A DNA stretch of 64,000 nucleotides from SHVZ01 sp041906305. Its GTDB lineage: Bacteria; Pseudomonadota; Alphaproteobacteria; SHVZ01. The notes below the pieces were generated by a model. It was not told the DNA's origin. It saw only the letters and a list, made by a program, of their open reading frames with translations, and did not search any database. The stretch lies in the NCBI GenBank assembly GCA_041906305.1, contig JAYRJL010000002.1:248001-312000 (forward strand), written 5' to 3'. The position numbers were made by a program, and so were the translations under genes. This document shows positions 43,557-52,244 of this stretch, piece after piece; the first letter of the stretch is position 1, and every line of letters starts with the position of its first letter.

Positions 43557-45172
43557 GAGCGCCTCGCCGGCGCCGAGAGCGCGGCCAAGTAGGCGGCATC
43601 CGCGGCGAGTGGCCGCGTCGCCGATCGAAGCATCGTATCGACGTGACGCGCGAACTCCGCCTTGGCCTCGTTCGTCAGCGACGGGTATGGCGTCTGTGCG
43701 ATCCAGGCACCGACGAGGTTCGCCGCCCGAGGCGGATCGGCGGCAAGCGCCAGGTAGACCTGCGCGGTCGCTCCCCCGCGGCCTTCGGCGGCGATCGCCT
43801 TTTCGAGCCCGAGCAGCAGGCGCGGCTCAAGCATCAATTCGATTCCCTGACCATAGGCGGTCGCGGCGGCGGTGCGCACCTTGGCGGCCTTGAACGCCCA
43901 GGGAGTAAGCGCCGGCGCCGCCCCTCCCCGTCTCAGCCAGTCGAGCGCGCCCAGCATAGGCAGAACCGGCGCGGGGTCAGGATCCGTGACCGGGCTGAGC
44001 GGCAAAGCCTGAGCGGAAGCGACGATCTTGTCGACCGTCGCCTCGGCGAGCGCCAGGCGCTCGTGCTGATCGCCGTACGCCCAGGCGAGACCTGCGGCGA
44101 TCGCGAGTGCGACCAGAGGCGCTACGACCAAGTGCGGCCAGCCCTCCACCGTGCCGCGCCGCTTAGGTTGCGCCATCCCGGCCTCGCGCAGGATGACGTC
44201 CTCGAACAGCGGGCGTGCAAAAGGCGCGCGCACAGAGCCGCGCGCGTCGCGAACGGCGCCAGGATGGGCAGAAAGGTAGACGCCGCGGAACGCCAGCGAC
44301 GGCGCCTCGACCACCGAGGCACCGAGCTGCACGAGGCCGTCGGAGAGACGCGAGAGATCGCGCGGCAAGGTCCATATGCCGGCAGCTCCCCGCTCGTCGA
44401 GGCCATGATGCTGGCGGAGGATCACCTGGTCGGCGAGCCGGGAGACCACATCCGCGAAGCCCTGCTCCTGCGTCGCGCGGTCCGGCTTTGCCTTGGTGAA
44501 GGTGACGCCCCAGACCTGCTCGGTCTCGTCATCGTCGAGCGTCGACAGCATCGCGATCGTACCGGGGACGGCATCCATCTTCGTCACGACGAGGTAGACG
44601 GGGATGCGTCCGCCGAGAAGGCCGCCGAGCTCGTTGAAGCGCAGACGAAGAGCGTCGAGTACGCGCCGATGATCGGCGCCGGTGCCGACGAGTGCCCCGG
44701 CCGGAACCATGACGATCACGCCGCTCAAAGGCAGGTGCGGCCGGCGTTTGAGCAGGAGACGCAGCAGGCCGGCCCAGGCCATGCGGTCCGCTTCTGGATC
44801 CAGGTCCTGCGTGACCAGCCGGCCGGCGATGTCGAGGACGACCGCCTCCTCGAACAGCAGCACGTCGCAGGTGACGGTGGGGCCGTTGCCTTCCGCCTCG
44901 CGGATCGCGTCGTTGGCGAGACCCAGGCCCGAAAGCCAGGCGCTCTTGCCCGCGCCGGTCGGACCGATCACCAGATACCAGGGCTTGGAATAGAGCGACT
45001 GCTTGCGCTGGGCGAACACGCGCTCTGCCTGCTTGAGCCGGTCGTCGAGCGCGCTCACGTCTTCGGATGCTGTAGAGCGCGCGGCGCCGGCGCTCTCCTC
45101 GCGATGGGTGCGCGACGACAGGCGGTCGGAGCCCTTACCCAGTCTGACCGCGGCCGGTCGCCGGCTGGTCAT
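43553..45172 (-). CDS. Short second TssM/IcmF-like protein
   Basis: A 539-aa protein paralogous to the cytoplasmic part of TssM. Walker A GPTGAGKS is at 70-77, VVLDIAGRLVTQD matches the DTAGR region, and the stretch FRGVYLSAHPG to FEDVILREAGMAQPKRRG parallels TssM just before its third membrane segment. One membrane helix follows (about 347-366, HLVVAPLVALAIAAGLAWAYG). It lacks the two N-terminal membrane helices and the about 700-residue periplasmic domain. Only about 170 residues follow the helix. It starts at ATG 45172 overlapping the tssL stop. It is intact, not a decayed copy: reading frame and coupling to both neighbours are preserved. It may be a regulator or an accessory subunit of the membrane complex. 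Confidence 0.88.
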   Translation of the reverse strand: MTSRRPAAVRLGKGSDRLSSRTHREESAGAARSTASEDVSALDDRLKQAERVFAQRKQSLYSKPWYLVIGPTGAGKSAWLSGLGLANDAIREAEGNGPTVTCDVLLFEEAVVLDIAGRLVTQDLDPEADRMAWAGLLRLLLKRRPHLPLSGVIVMVPAGALVGTGADHRRVLDALRLRFNELGGLLGGRIPVYLVVTKMDAVPGTIAMLSTLDDDETEQVWGVTFTKAKPDRATQEQGFADVVSRLADQVILRQHHGLDERGAAGIWTLPRDLSRLSDGLVQLGASVVEAPSLAFRGVYLSAHPGAVRDARGSVRAPFARPLFEDVILREAGMAQPKRRGTVEGWPHLVVAPLVALAIAAGLAWAYGDQHERLALAEATVDKIVASAQALPLSPVTDPDPAPVLPMLGALDWLRRGGAAPALTPWAFKAAKVRTAAATAYGQGIELMLEPRLLLGLEKAIAAEGRGGATAQVYLALAADPPRAANLVGAWIAQTPYPSLTNEAKAEFARHVDTMLRSATRPLAADAAYLAALSAPARRS

Positions 45173-46569
45173 CTTGCGGGCGCATCCTCGCGCGGCAGCA
45201 GGATCTCGATCCGGCGGTTGAGGGCGCGGCCTTCCGGTGTCGCGTTGGAGGCGATCGGCTCCGCCGCGCCGCGCCCGATCGCGCTGATGCGAGGCGCGCC
45301 GCCGATCTTGGATCCGAGATAGTCGGCCGTCGCCTGCGCCCGCGCCAAGGACAGCGCCTCGTTGTCGGGATACTGCCCGCCCCGCAACGGCACGTCGTCG
45401 GTATGGCCGAGGATGACGATCTGCCCCGGCTCCGGTGCCAGCGCCGCCGCGACGTTGTCGAGTACCGGCACATAGGCCGGCGCCACGCGCGCAGCGCCGC
45501 TGCCGAACAGTCCGGTGCTGGCGATGCGGAGGTAGATGTAGCGTTCGATCTGGCCGATCTCGACCTGGCGCGCCTGAAGTTCACCGGCGAGACGCTGGCG
45601 GATCCGATCGATCTGCGTGACCGTCGGCACCGGCGCGGGAGCCGGTGGCGGCGCCGGGCGGACGATCTGCACCGGGCCGGACGGGAACAGGTCCTGCAGG
45701 CGCGCGGCGAGACGGTCGGCGCGGCTCCCCAGATCGAAGCTGAAGAAGGCGTAGATGCCGGCCAGCATCACCAGGCACGCGGCCGACGCGGTCCACACCG
45801 GGAACGGTGCACGCGGCGGCGCATAGGGCACATTGAGGCCCCGCCACATCGGCGCGAGATCGCGCTCGGGCTCGCCGCGCACGCGGCGGATCGTGCGATA
45901 AATGCGGTCGCGCAGGCCCGAGAGCTCGGCCCCGCCGCGCGGCATCACGCGATAGCGGCCGGCGAAGCCGATCGCGAGGCAGACATAGGCGAGCTCGAGC
46001 ACCTCGACCGAACCGACCGGATCGCCCAGCGCCTGCTCGACCATCGCGAAGAAGCGCTCGCCGCCCCAAGTCTCCTGCTCGACCGTGCTGACCAGCCCCT
46101 TCGACGCCCATTGCGTCTGGGCGCCCCATTCGGTCGCCATGATCAAATCGTCGACGGTGGCGCAGACGAGGTAGCGCGCGAGCCGGATGCGATCGGGAGC
46201 GATCCCTCGGGCAAGCGCCGTCGTCTCGAAGGATCGCACCTCGGCGATCGCCTGGTCGCGCGCGTGATCGAGATTGGCCGGCTGCGTGGAGTCGCGCATG
46301 CGTACGGCGAGCGCCAGCAGCGGTGCCGCGACCGCGCAGAGCGGATTGATCGCACCAAGCGTCCACACCGACGCGTCGTCGATCTCCTCTTCCTCCGCAC
46401 GCTGGCGTGAAGACCGGCGCTGCACGCGGGATGCCGGCGGCCCCTTCGCGGCGAAGCTCGGCGGCGGCGATGCCGATTGCGCAGGCGCTGCGGACGGCGG
46501 CGTCGATCCCGGGCGGCGGACGACCGTCCGGTCGAGATCGTCTTCCTCGAAGGGCGAGCCGCCGGTCAC
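45169..46569 (-). CDS. tssL: Type VI secretion protein TssL (DotU/ImpK) with OmpA-like C-terminus
   Basis: A 466-aa protein. A disordered Pro/Ser-rich N-terminus (1-65) leads to the cytoplasmic DotU domain (INPLCAVAAPLLALAVRMRD, YLVCATVDDLIMATEWG, GGERFFAMVEQALGDP, LAYVCLAIGFAGRYRV). One membrane helix follows (about 262-280), then a Pro-rich linker and an OmpA peptidoglycan-binding domain (VILGHTDDVPLRGG, SLARAQATADYL, GRALNRRIEILL). The GTG start at 46569 lies 6 bp after tssK. TssL recruits the baseplate to the inner membrane and here also anchors it to the cell wall. Confidence 0.94.
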   Translation of the reverse strand: MTGGSPFEEDDLDRTVVRRPGSTPPSAAPAQSASPPPSFAAKGPPASRVQRRSSRQRAEEEEIDDASVWTLGAINPLCAVAAPLLALAVRMRDSTQPANLDHARDQAIAEVRSFETTALARGIAPDRIRLARYLVCATVDDLIMATEWGAQTQWASKGLVSTVEQETWGGERFFAMVEQALGDPVGSVEVLELAYVCLAIGFAGRYRVMPRGGAELSGLRDRIYRTIRRVRGEPERDLAPMWRGLNVPYAPPRAPFPVWTASAACLVMLAGIYAFFSFDLGSRADRLAARLQDLFPSGPVQIVRPAPPPAPAPVPTVTQIDRIRQRLAGELQARQVEIGQIERYIYLRIASTGLFGSGAARVAPAYVPVLDNVAAALAPEPGQIVILGHTDDVPLRGGQYPDNEALSLARAQATADYLGSKIGGAPRISAIGRGAAEPIASNATPEGRALNRRIEILLPREDAPAR

Positions 46570-46575
46570 GCGGCG

Positions 46576-47904
46576 CTAGCCCCGGATCGCCCAGAGATCG
46601 ATTTCGAGCTGCGGGAAGTCGCCCGCCACATGCAACGCCAGCCCGCCAGTCGGCGCCATGCGCTGCCAGAGAGGGTTGGCGCGTTCGAGCTCGAAGTATG
46701 TCGATCCGGCATGGAACGGCAGCTGCCGCGGCGCCACCGGCAGCGGCCTGACCGGGATGCCGGGCAGTGCCACGTTGACCAGCTCGCGGATCTGTTCGAC
46801 CGGGCCGATCTTCACCTGCGCCGGGAACGAGCGCATCAAGGTCTGCACCGGGATCGCCGCCTTCACCGCCAGCACGAACGTGGCGCCGGTGATCAAGCTA
46901 CGGTCGGCGATCTGCGCGGTGCGGATGCCGTATTTGCGCTCGACCAAGGGGATCTGCATCGCCGACTGCTCGAGCACGGTCGAGAGCGATCGGCGAAGCT
47001 CGGCCAGCACCGGCGCGAAGGTGTTCTGCAGGTCGTCGTGGCGATAGGCGGGGAACTGCGGCGGGCGCTTCGACGTGCCGGCGATGGTCGCGAGCTCGCC
47101 GGCCAGCATCACCGCCGTCGCGAAGAGCCGCTCGGGGTGCACCAGCGGGATCGAGTTCAGGTGAGCCATCAGCGGCTCGTAGCGATTGAGGATCTGCAGC
47201 AGCAGGAACTCGGCGATCTCGCCGACCCCGCGGCCGTCGCCGCCGGCGACCCGGAGCGCCAGCGCCGAGGCGCGATGCGAGATCAGCCCTTGGATGTCGA
47301 TCAGCAGGCTGGCCAGTGCCGAGACCGCCCGGCAGTCGATCGCCGGCGCCGCGTACTTGTCGTCGAGCACGATGCCGCGCTCGGCGCGCACCTCGACGAC
47401 GCGGCCGAGACCGATCAGGAGGTGGCCGGAGGTGTCCATGCCTTCGATCAGATAGCGGAGGCGAAGGCGGCCGACCTGCATCTCGGCCGGGATCGGCGAG
47501 CCGTCGTTGGCGTCCTGGATCTCGACCTCTTCCGGCACGAAGCGGGTCAGGCTCGGGCTGTCCTCGGGCCCTACCTCGAGCCCGCCGCGCTGACGGATCG
47601 GCAGCGCCAGATAGATGATCTTGTCGCGGACCGTGTCGGGCAGCGGCAGCGGCAGCGGCGGGCGGTCGTCGTCGGGAAGCGAGAACGGCGTGCCGTCCTC
47701 GAAGATGCCGCGGCAGCGGGTGACGGCAAACTGGCCGAGGCCGAGGAGCCCCTGGTCGAGCTGAAGCTCGGAGACGCCCCAGCTGTAGGGGCCGGAGGCT
47801 TCGGACCGCTCGCGGACGAGGCGCTCGAAATAGCGCTCCTGCTGCTGCAGGTGGTGCTGCCTCAGGAACAGGCCTTCCGACCAGACGACCTTGTTCCCCA
47901 GCAT
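46576..47904 (-). CDS. tssK: Type VI secretion baseplate protein TssK (ImpJ)
   Basis: A 442-aa baseplate protein that links the wedge complex to TssL/TssM. Family text: MLGNKVVWSEGLFLRQHHLQ at the N-terminus, ELQLDQGLLGLGQFAVTRC, FPAYRHDDLQNTFAPVL and a C-terminal receptor-binding domain (YFELERANPLWQRMAPTGGLALHVAGDFP). ATG 47904 is preceded by GGGAGG at good spacing; a GTG three codons upstream is less likely. Confidence 0.94.
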   Translation of the reverse strand: MLGNKVVWSEGLFLRQHHLQQQERYFERLVRERSEASGPYSWGVSELQLDQGLLGLGQFAVTRCRGIFEDGTPFSLPDDDRPPLPLPLPDTVRDKIIYLALPIRQRGGLEVGPEDSPSLTRFVPEEVEIQDANDGSPIPAEMQVGRLRLRYLIEGMDTSGHLLIGLGRVVEVRAERGIVLDDKYAAPAIDCRAVSALASLLIDIQGLISHRASALALRVAGGDGRGVGEIAEFLLLQILNRYEPLMAHLNSIPLVHPERLFATAVMLAGELATIAGTSKRPPQFPAYRHDDLQNTFAPVLAELRRSLSTVLEQSAMQIPLVERKYGIRTAQIADRSLITGATFVLAVKAAIPVQTLMRSFPAQVKIGPVEQIRELVNVALPGIPVRPLPVAPRQLPFHAGSTYFELERANPLWQRMAPTGGLALHVAGDFPQLEIDLWAIRG

Positions 47905-47947
47905 GCTGACCACCTCCCGGCGACGGGTCGGACCGAAGGCTTAAGGT

Positions 47948-48784
47948 TTATCTCCGCTGCTGCCTAAGTACCAGTTCTTGCAAGTCCGCGAATAGGCGCC
48001 GCAAGGTCTGCTCGCCCCCCGCCCGGTCGAGCAGCGCCTCTGCGGCCTTGGCCGAATGCGCCTGGGCGATCGGGCTCTGGGCCACGGCCGAGCCGGGATA
48101 GAGCCCGGCCGTCGTATGAGCGAAGCACCAAAGGGCCTCGATCAGGCCGTCTTCTTCATGGACGTGAGTGGCGCCAGCAGGCCCGGCGTCGGCCCCGAGC
48201 CAGTCGTCCGGGATACCTCCGCCGCCGCCCAAGGGCGCGCTGGCCGGGGGCGGAAGGGGCGATCCGAATGGCGATTCGGCGCGAGTCGCGAGCGGATCGC
48301 CTCCCATCGGCGGAAGGCCCAGATCGAAGTCGTCGGGAATCGCCGCCCCGGCCGCGGCCGACCCGGACGTGCCGGATCCCGGAAGCGGCGCGAAGGGGTC
48401 GTCCTCGGTCGGTGCCGCCGGAGGTTCGGGAGGCTTGCTCAGCGTGGCAAAGAACGGGTCCTCGGCCGCGGTCGGCGCGACCAGGTCGACCGCGAAGGTC
48501 GCCGGCCCGGCGACGATCCTGTCGCCCTTGTTCAGCATCGCCTGGCGATCGCGACCGAGCGGCGTCGACGAGCCGTTCACGAAAACGCCGTTGGTGCTGG
48601 TGTCGGTCAGGATGTACTGGCCTTCGCGGAACTCGATCTTGAAATGGCTCTTGGAGAGCACGCGCTCGGGGTCGGCGATGACCCAGCCGTTCTCCTCGCC
48701 ACGGCCGACCGTGATGCTGGCGGCATCGACCTCGCGCTTCCGGCCGCTCTCCGGCCCCTTGATCATCGTGAGAACGAGCTTCAC
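47948..48784 (-). CDS. FHA-domain protein of the T6SS (Fha/TagH type)
   Basis: A 278-aa protein with an N-terminal FHA domain (about 1-95): VGRGEENGW, LSKSHFKI and TDTSTNGVFVNG are the phosphothreonine-binding motifs. A Pro/Gly/Asp-rich disordered middle (about 105-205) is followed by a short helical C-terminus that corresponds to the end of the TagH/ImpI domain. It is much shorter than Pseudomonas Fha1. It is the expected substrate and partner of PpkA. The GTG start at 48784 overlaps the methyltransferase stop. Confidence 0.92.
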   Translation of the reverse strand: MKLVLTMIKGPESGRKREVDAASITVGRGEENGWVIADPERVLSKSHFKIEFREGQYILTDTSTNGVFVNGSSTPLGRDRQAMLNKGDRIVAGPATFAVDLVAPTAAEDPFFATLSKPPEPPAAPTEDDPFAPLPGSGTSGSAAAGAAIPDDFDLGLPPMGGDPLATRAESPFGSPLPPPASAPLGGGGGIPDDWLGADAGPAGATHVHEEDGLIEALWCFAHTTAGLYPGSAVAQSPIAQAHSAKAAEALLDRAGGEQTLRRLFADLQELVLRQQRR

Positions 48785-49845
48785 GCGACCCCCTCCGCCT
48801 TCCTCAGCGCGACGACATAAGTCTGGTAGTCGACCGAAGCGCGGTCGTGCAAGCGGACTTTCCAAGCCACGTCCTTCGCGGGCGCGATCGGCGCAAGACC
48901 GAGCGCGCCGTCCGCCAGCAGCCGATCGAGCGCCGTCTCCGACGCTCCCTTGTGCGGGGCACGCTGGGAATGGCCGCCGATCCACTGCTCCATCGGCGTG
49001 ACCGACGGCGACCAGTCGAACGGACAGGCGACCAGCGCGACGCCGCCGGGTTTCAGCACGCGCGCGATCTCGGCCAAGCCGTCGCGCGGCGAGGCCAGGC
49101 AGTCGATCACGTTGAGCGCCGCCACCAGCCCGAAGGTCTCGTCCACGAACGGCAGCGACAGAGCATTGCCGATCCAGAAATCGACCTTGTCCGCGGATGC
49201 GAGTTCGACCGGAAACTCGCGACGGTCATAGACGACGCCCCCGCGACGAAGCGGAATGCGGACGACGCCCTCGTCCAGCACACGTCGCGCGATCCGGATC
49301 AGCGGCACGTTGACGTCCATTCCGACCACGGGAAGGCCGAGCCGATCGGCGAGATGGAAGCTGGACCGTCCGGTGGCGCAGCCGATATCGAGCACCGGCC
49401 CCGCCGGTGCCTCCGATAGCTGGTTCAGGGCCGCTTCGAGACAGTCGAGAACGGCGCCCCCGCCTTCCCCGCCCTCCGGATCGAGATCGTTCCAGTGATC
49501 CCAGCCATAGCTCGACTGCTGCTGGCGCACGGCGTCGAAGCCGGAGCCCGCGCCGGCCGCGTCGCCAAGAAGCGACTCCACCTCGCCCGAGAGGTCGTCG
49601 CGGCAGAGCAGATGGAACAAGGCCTCCTGCACGAAGGTGCGGACGTCGGGGACCAGCGCCGGCAGGCCGCCGATGATCGGGTACTCGAGGCGGCAATCCG
49701 GGTTCGTGCAGACGAGGATACCGTCGACCAGGCGATCGCTCCGGCGCAGCGCAGAGACGAGAACCTCGAGCCTGTTCGCCTGCCCAAATGAGGTGCGGCA
49801 GCGCGGGCAGATCGGCGTGAGATCGGCGAAGTGGGTGTCGCGCAT
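48781..49845 (-). CDS. SAM-dependent methyltransferase with N-terminal Cys4 (Trm112-like) segment
   Basis: A 354-aa protein. Cys13, Cys16, Cys46 and Cys51 (CPRC, CTNPDC) with EYPIIGGLPALVPD form a Trm112-like zinc module. A class I methyltransferase domain follows with motif I VLDIGCATGR (151-160), VGMDVN and GLAEIARVLKPGGVALVACPF. It is coupled to the FHA gene by GTGA and lies 12 bp after PAAR, so it is an integral part of the T6SS operon. Its substrate is unknown: modification of a T6SS component or a secreted partner is possible. Confidence 0.9.
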   Translation of the reverse strand: MRDTHFADLTPICPRCRTSFGQANRLEVLVSALRRSDRLVDGILVCTNPDCRLEYPIIGGLPALVPDVRTFVQEALFHLLCRDDLSGEVESLLGDAAGAGSGFDAVRQQQSSYGWDHWNDLDPEGGEGGGAVLDCLEAALNQLSEAPAGPVLDIGCATGRSSFHLADRLGLPVVGMDVNVPLIRIARRVLDEGVVRIPLRRGGVVYDRREFPVELASADKVDFWIGNALSLPFVDETFGLVAALNVIDCLASPRDGLAEIARVLKPGGVALVACPFDWSPSVTPMEQWIGGHSQRAPHKGASETALDRLLADGALGLAPIAPAKDVAWKVRLHDRASVDYQTYVVALRKAEGVA

Positions 49846-49857
49846 CGCGATCCGGCG

Positions 49858-50241
49858 TCAGCCGCCGATCTGCACCTTGGGTTCGCCGGGCGGCAGGATC
49901 TTGCCGACCGGGCTCGGGATGGGTGCGACACAGGACGTGTGCGCCGTCATGTCGTTGATGCGCGCCGCCGGCAGCTTGCCGATCATCACCGTCTTCGATC
50001 CCAGCGCCACCATGCCGGGACCGCCGGGCACGCAACCGGGCAACATGCAAGGCGCCGTCGTGTCGGTGGAACGCGCGGCCGGCTTGCCGCCGATCATCAC
50101 ATTGGCGGCGCCCTTGATGATGGCGAGGGGCAGCCCCGGATGCGGCGCGGGCGCCGGCACCGGCGCCGCCGGATGGATCGGCGAATGGCAGTGCGGCGCG
50201 TCCTGCTTGACCAAGTCTCCGACGCGGGCGGCCGGCGGCAT
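49858..50241 (-). CDS. PAAR-domain spike protein
   Basis: A 127-aa PAAR protein that would cap the VgrG trimer. It begins MPPAARVGD and shows the PAAR repeats NVMIGGKPAARSTDTTAP, GGPGMVALGSKTVMIGKLPAARINDMTAH and ends PKVQIGG. His and Cys residues available for zinc are in DAPHCHSPIH and AHTSC. No N- or C-terminal toxin domain is fused. ATG 50241 follows AAAGAGGAGTCC; the longer frame upstream lacks a ribosome site. Confidence 0.93.
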   Translation of the reverse strand: MPPAARVGDLVKQDAPHCHSPIHPAAPVPAPAPHPGLPLAIIKGAANVMIGGKPAARSTDTTAPCMLPGCVPGGPGMVALGSKTVMIGKLPAARINDMTAHTSCVAPIPSPVGKILPPGEPKVQIGG

Positions 50242-50288
50242 CGACGGACTCCTCTTTCGAATGAAGGCTATCACGCCTCCGATCCGGT

Positions 50289-52235
50289 TCAACTCAAGAC
50301 CGAGCGGCGGATCCAGACCAGCAGGGTGTTGGCGAGGTCGCGGAATCCCAGGCCCGTCGCCATCTCGTAGAGCGCCTCGGCCTGCAGGTGCGAGGTGGGC
50401 GTCGCCGGCGCTCCGGTCAGGGACATGGTGAGGCTGGCAAAAAGCTCGTAGATGCCGCCAGTCAGGAGGCTCAGCAGATCGCTGAATCGTTCCGCATCGA
50501 GGCGGGCCGCAAACTGATGGATCAGCCCGATCTGCTTCAGGCGCGAGACGAACTCCGCCATCGCGCCGGCGTCGCCCGAGGCCAACGCATTGACGAGATC
50601 GTCGGCGATGCGGCCGACGAGGCCGGTCACGCTGCTGAGGAATCGGCGCGCCGCCTCGTCGCAGAGCTCGGCCACGGAGTCGATCTCCGACCGTTCGCGC
50701 TGGCCGGTCAGCCTCATCGCCAGCGAGATCAGGTCGTCGACCTGCACCAGCATGGCGACCACATCGAAGCGGGCCATCTCGTCGCCGGTCTCGACATAGG
50801 CCTCGATGATCCTGGATGCCCGTCGCAACACTTGCGCCACCATCACGCGGCCGGCGGCCTCGGCCAGGCGCAGCTCGCGCTTCGCGCCCAGCACGTCGAG
50901 CCCTAGGCTCAGAGTGTCCAGCCGGATGAAGTCCATCTCGAGCGCGCCGATGTCAGGCGCGTCCTCGGCGGAAAGCCGGCTCGCGAGCTCGCTCGAATAC
51001 GTCAGGAATATGCCGGAGACGTGAAAGGCGAGATCCAGCAACGTCGTCGCCGCGGCACGTTTGGCTGCGTCCTGCTCGATGCGCCTGTTGAGCAGGACCG
51101 CGAGCTCGACGCCGGAAAGCCAGTGGCCCTTCGACTTGAGCGCACGCCCCGGGCGGACGGCGGTCGCGGCCAGGTCGTACGCGAGAGGCACGATGCCGGC
51201 TTCGAGGCAGATGCGGCTCAGACGGTCGCGATCCGGAGACGCCAGGCGCCCGAGCAGGTCGGAGATGATGTCGCGCGCTTCCTCGTCGACTCCGGCCTCG
51301 ACCACCGACCGGAGGGCCTGGTCGAGATCGTCGAGCGAGGCCGGCCGGATCGCTGCCGATGGACGCTGTTCCGGCGCGTGGGCCGCGGAGGAAATGATGG
51401 TCGTCTCAGTCCGGCCGAGCCCGAGCGTCCGGAGCGCCTGGGCGAACTCCGCCGCCGACGCAAAGCGTCGCGTCGGCTCCTTGGCCAGTGCCTTCCGGAC
51501 GATCGGATCGAACGGGGCCATCGCCGCCGCGACCGTCGACGGTGCCGGCGCCTCGATCGAGGCGATCTGGTGCATGACCTCGGCGACCGAGCCGGCATAG
51601 GGGCGCCGGCCGGTCACCAGCTGGTAGAGGATCACGCCGACGCCGTGCAGGTCGGTCCGGTGGTCGATCACCGCGCCGCGCAGCTGCTCCGGCGACATGT
51701 AGGCGGGCGTCCCCAGCATCTCGCCGGTCATGGTCACGTCGGATCCGCCGATCCGCGCGATGCCGAAGTCCATCAGCACCGGATCGGCCTCGCGCTTGCG
51801 CATCACGATGTTGGCGGGCTTCACGTCGCGATGGATGATCTGGGCACGGTGCGCGTGATCGAGGGCATCGAGCACCGTCGCCATCAGGGCGCAGGCGAGA
51901 TCGGGAGGCTGCGGCGCGTTGCGGCGGGTCAGCGTGTCGAGCGCCTCCCCTTCGATCAGCTCCATGACGAGGTAGGGAACGCCATCGGCCTCCCCGGAGT
52001 CCCAGAGCCGGACGATATGCGGATGCCGGAGCGACTTGCCGATCCTCGCCTCGCGGGCGAAGCGCTCCAGCGTCCCGCCGCGCTCCTCGTCGGCGAGAAG
52101 CTCGGCACGCAAAGCCTTCATCGCGACGACGCGATTGTCGACCATGTCGGTCGCGCGGAAGACGATGCTGGTGGCGCCGCGGCCGAGGATGCTCTCGATG
52201 CGGAACTTGCCGACGGCGCTGCCGACCGCGACCAT
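50289..52235 (-). CDS. ppkA: T6SS-associated Ser/Thr protein kinase (PpkA type)
   Basis: A 648-aa Hanks-type kinase. The domain (about 8-265) has the Gly loop ILGRGATSIVF, Lys40 (VAMKAL), catalytic HRDVKPAN (135-142), DFG (156-158) and an activation loop TMTGEMLGTPAYMSPEQ. The remaining about 380 residues are helical, contain no membrane segment and no von Willebrand domain, unlike Pseudomonas PpkA, so this kinase looks cytosolic. It presumably phosphorylates the FHA protein; PppA is its opposing phosphatase. Confidence 0.93.
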   Translation of the reverse strand: MVAVGSAVGKFRIESILGRGATSIVFRATDMVDNRVVAMKALRAELLADEERGGTLERFAREARIGKSLRHPHIVRLWDSGEADGVPYLVMELIEGEALDTLTRRNAPQPPDLACALMATVLDALDHAHRAQIIHRDVKPANIVMRKREADPVLMDFGIARIGGSDVTMTGEMLGTPAYMSPEQLRGAVIDHRTDLHGVGVILYQLVTGRRPYAGSVAEVMHQIASIEAPAPSTVAAAMAPFDPIVRKALAKEPTRRFASAAEFAQALRTLGLGRTETTIISSAAHAPEQRPSAAIRPASLDDLDQALRSVVEAGVDEEARDIISDLLGRLASPDRDRLSRICLEAGIVPLAYDLAATAVRPGRALKSKGHWLSGVELAVLLNRRIEQDAAKRAAATTLLDLAFHVSGIFLTYSSELASRLSAEDAPDIGALEMDFIRLDTLSLGLDVLGAKRELRLAEAAGRVMVAQVLRRASRIIEAYVETGDEMARFDVVAMLVQVDDLISLAMRLTGQRERSEIDSVAELCDEAARRFLSSVTGLVGRIADDLVNALASGDAGAMAEFVSRLKQIGLIHQFAARLDAERFSDLLSLLTGGIYELFASLTMSLTGAPATPTSHLQAEALYEMATGLGFRDLANTLLVWIRRSVLS

Positions 52236-52244
52236 CCCGTCCGC

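Noticed and set aside
43553..45172. Pseudogene or frameshifted fragment of tssM
   Set aside because: The frame is intact, it has its own start and P-loop, overlaps both neighbours by 4 bp, and the adjacent tssM is complete.
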